A DNA stretch of 64,000 nt from Paralithodes platypus (taxonomy: Eukaryota; Arthropoda; Malacostraca; Decapoda; Lithodidae), in assembly GCA_032716605.1 (NCBI GenBank), contig CM064517.1, forward strand, positions 20,927,276-20,991,275, written 5' to 3'. Positions 63,161-64,000 of this stretch are shown here, piece by piece. The notes below the pieces were generated by a model. It was not told the origin of the DNA. It saw only the letters and a list, made by a program, of their open reading frames with translations, and made no database searches. The translations under genes were made by a program, and so were the position numbers. The first letter of the stretch is position 1. Every line of letters begins with the position of its first letter.

Positions 63161-63903
63161 CAGGGCTGGGCTCAATTCATTTTTGTCAATTCAATTCAGA
63201 ATATAATTTAAATTAATCAATTCCAATTCAATTCATTCATAAAATAGAAATCTTCAATTTCAATTCAATTCGCAAGCTTTTCAATTCCATTCAATTCAAT
63301 TCATCATGGTCGACATTTCACTCAATTAAAAAGTTTTCAATTCAAAATAAATTTGATTCTACCCAGTACCATTAATCTAACGGAAAGAACTAAAAATTAT
63401 GTTTCAAATTAGCATCTTTCTTTATTATCAAAAATGCTCTACCACACAAACCAATCACATTCTTTACCAACTAAAAGTTCAAATTGTTTGATTCTTTGTA
63501 TTCGTAAACAAAACAAGAATGGGTCCAAAGTTACTGAGGATTGCATCTGATCATTATATGTTGCTCAATTTTTTTTTAAACGCATGAATTATGCAGGAAA
63601 TAGTTTCTCAATTAGGCCTACAGTAAATTAAAATTATTATATATACAGTATATAATTATGTAATAGGTTACTTCACATGTTATATTTAACACAAATTGTG
63701 ATAGCAAACTGCATATTTTACTGTTTATTTCAGTACCGGTATACTGTAAGTTAAATATTGTACAATAACGCATTTGTATATCAAAGTATAACATAATTTT
63801 ATCAATTCAGTCATCAATTCATATTAATTCATTGATATCAATTCCAAATTTTATTTTTTATTTTTCTTAATTCCAATTCAATTAATAATTGACCCCAGCC
63901 CTG
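63161..63903. mobile_element. hAT-like MITE, 743 bp, with AATTC-rich interior
   Basis: A perfect 8-bp target duplication GTTGTGAT (63153-63160, 63904-63911) flanks inverted ends CAGGGCTGGGCTCAATT and CAGGGCTGGGGTCAATT (16 of 17 match). An 8-bp duplication and CAGGG-type ends are typical of hAT elements. The interior is packed with AATTC/GAATT-type pentamers near both ends. The centre is AT-rich and has no transposase frame. Confidence 0.9.
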
Positions 63904-63911
63904 GTTGTGAT

Positions 63912-64000
63912 CTAAATGTTTTGTTCTAAATTACTTCATAAGTATGGGAGATACGGTAGCAAGTTATAGAAAATAAAATATATATCAGCACAGCCAACAT
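63912..64000. other. No recognisable feature at window end
   Basis: Short AT-rich sequence, continuous with 62946-63152 if the hAT-like MITE is removed. Confidence 0.4.

Overview
This is a eukaryotic, animal-type intergenic window made almost entirely of transposable elements. I find no host protein-coding gene and no rRNA or tRNA gene. Short runs of the arthropod telomere-type repeat TTAGG, many (A/T)GGCCTA tracts, DIRS-type tyrosine-recombinase retrotransposons and several LINE clades would fit an arthropod, perhaps a decapod crustacean. That assignment is inference, not something the sequence proves.

Layout. 1-10147 holds copies A, B and C of an RTE-like LINE (minus strand), a CR1/L2-like remnant, two copies of a jockey-superfamily-like LINE with (AAC)n tails sitting in a TTAGG/GC-hairpin repeat, and a TTAA-flanked MITE. 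10148-47450 is one old RTE-like LINE (copy D, minus strand) exploded into three pieces. The first break is a 20.8-kb insert flanked by TA with 24-bp terminal inverted repeats (10529-31333). The second is a DIRS element (DIRS2, 32099-46432). The TA-flanked insert itself carries two Tigger/pogo-like MITEs, another RTE-like LINE (E), a TTAA MITE and a second DIRS element (DIRS1, 13940-30741). DIRS1 contains two CR1/L2-like LINEs: LINE1, with an uninterrupted 1056-codon EN-RT frame, and the decayed LINE3, which carries its own TTAA MITE. DIRS2 in turn contains LINE2, a Tigger-like MITE, two TTAA MITEs and a LINE fragment. The nest is five levels deep.

Both DIRS copies show the full family plan: inverted terminal repeats, Cys-rich gag, RT-RNase H-methyltransferase-like frame, overlapping tyrosine recombinase, and an internal complementary region that joins copies of the two ends. 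Because they lie in opposite orientation and are closely similar, each serves as an empty-site reference for insertions in the other.

47451-64000 holds more TTAA MITEs (one nested in another), two CRE/CCAAT promoter-like clusters, a 190-bp zero-loop palindrome, a Merlin (IS1595/ISXO2-type) transposase gene split by an RTE-like LINE (I), a related LINE (J), a fold-back element next to a GAT-rich minisatellite, a SINE-like fragment sharing a LINE 3' end, and a hAT-like MITE with a perfect 8-bp target duplication and an AATTC-rich interior. Every coding region seen belongs to a mobile element, and most are broken. LINE1 ORF2 is the only long uninterrupted one.
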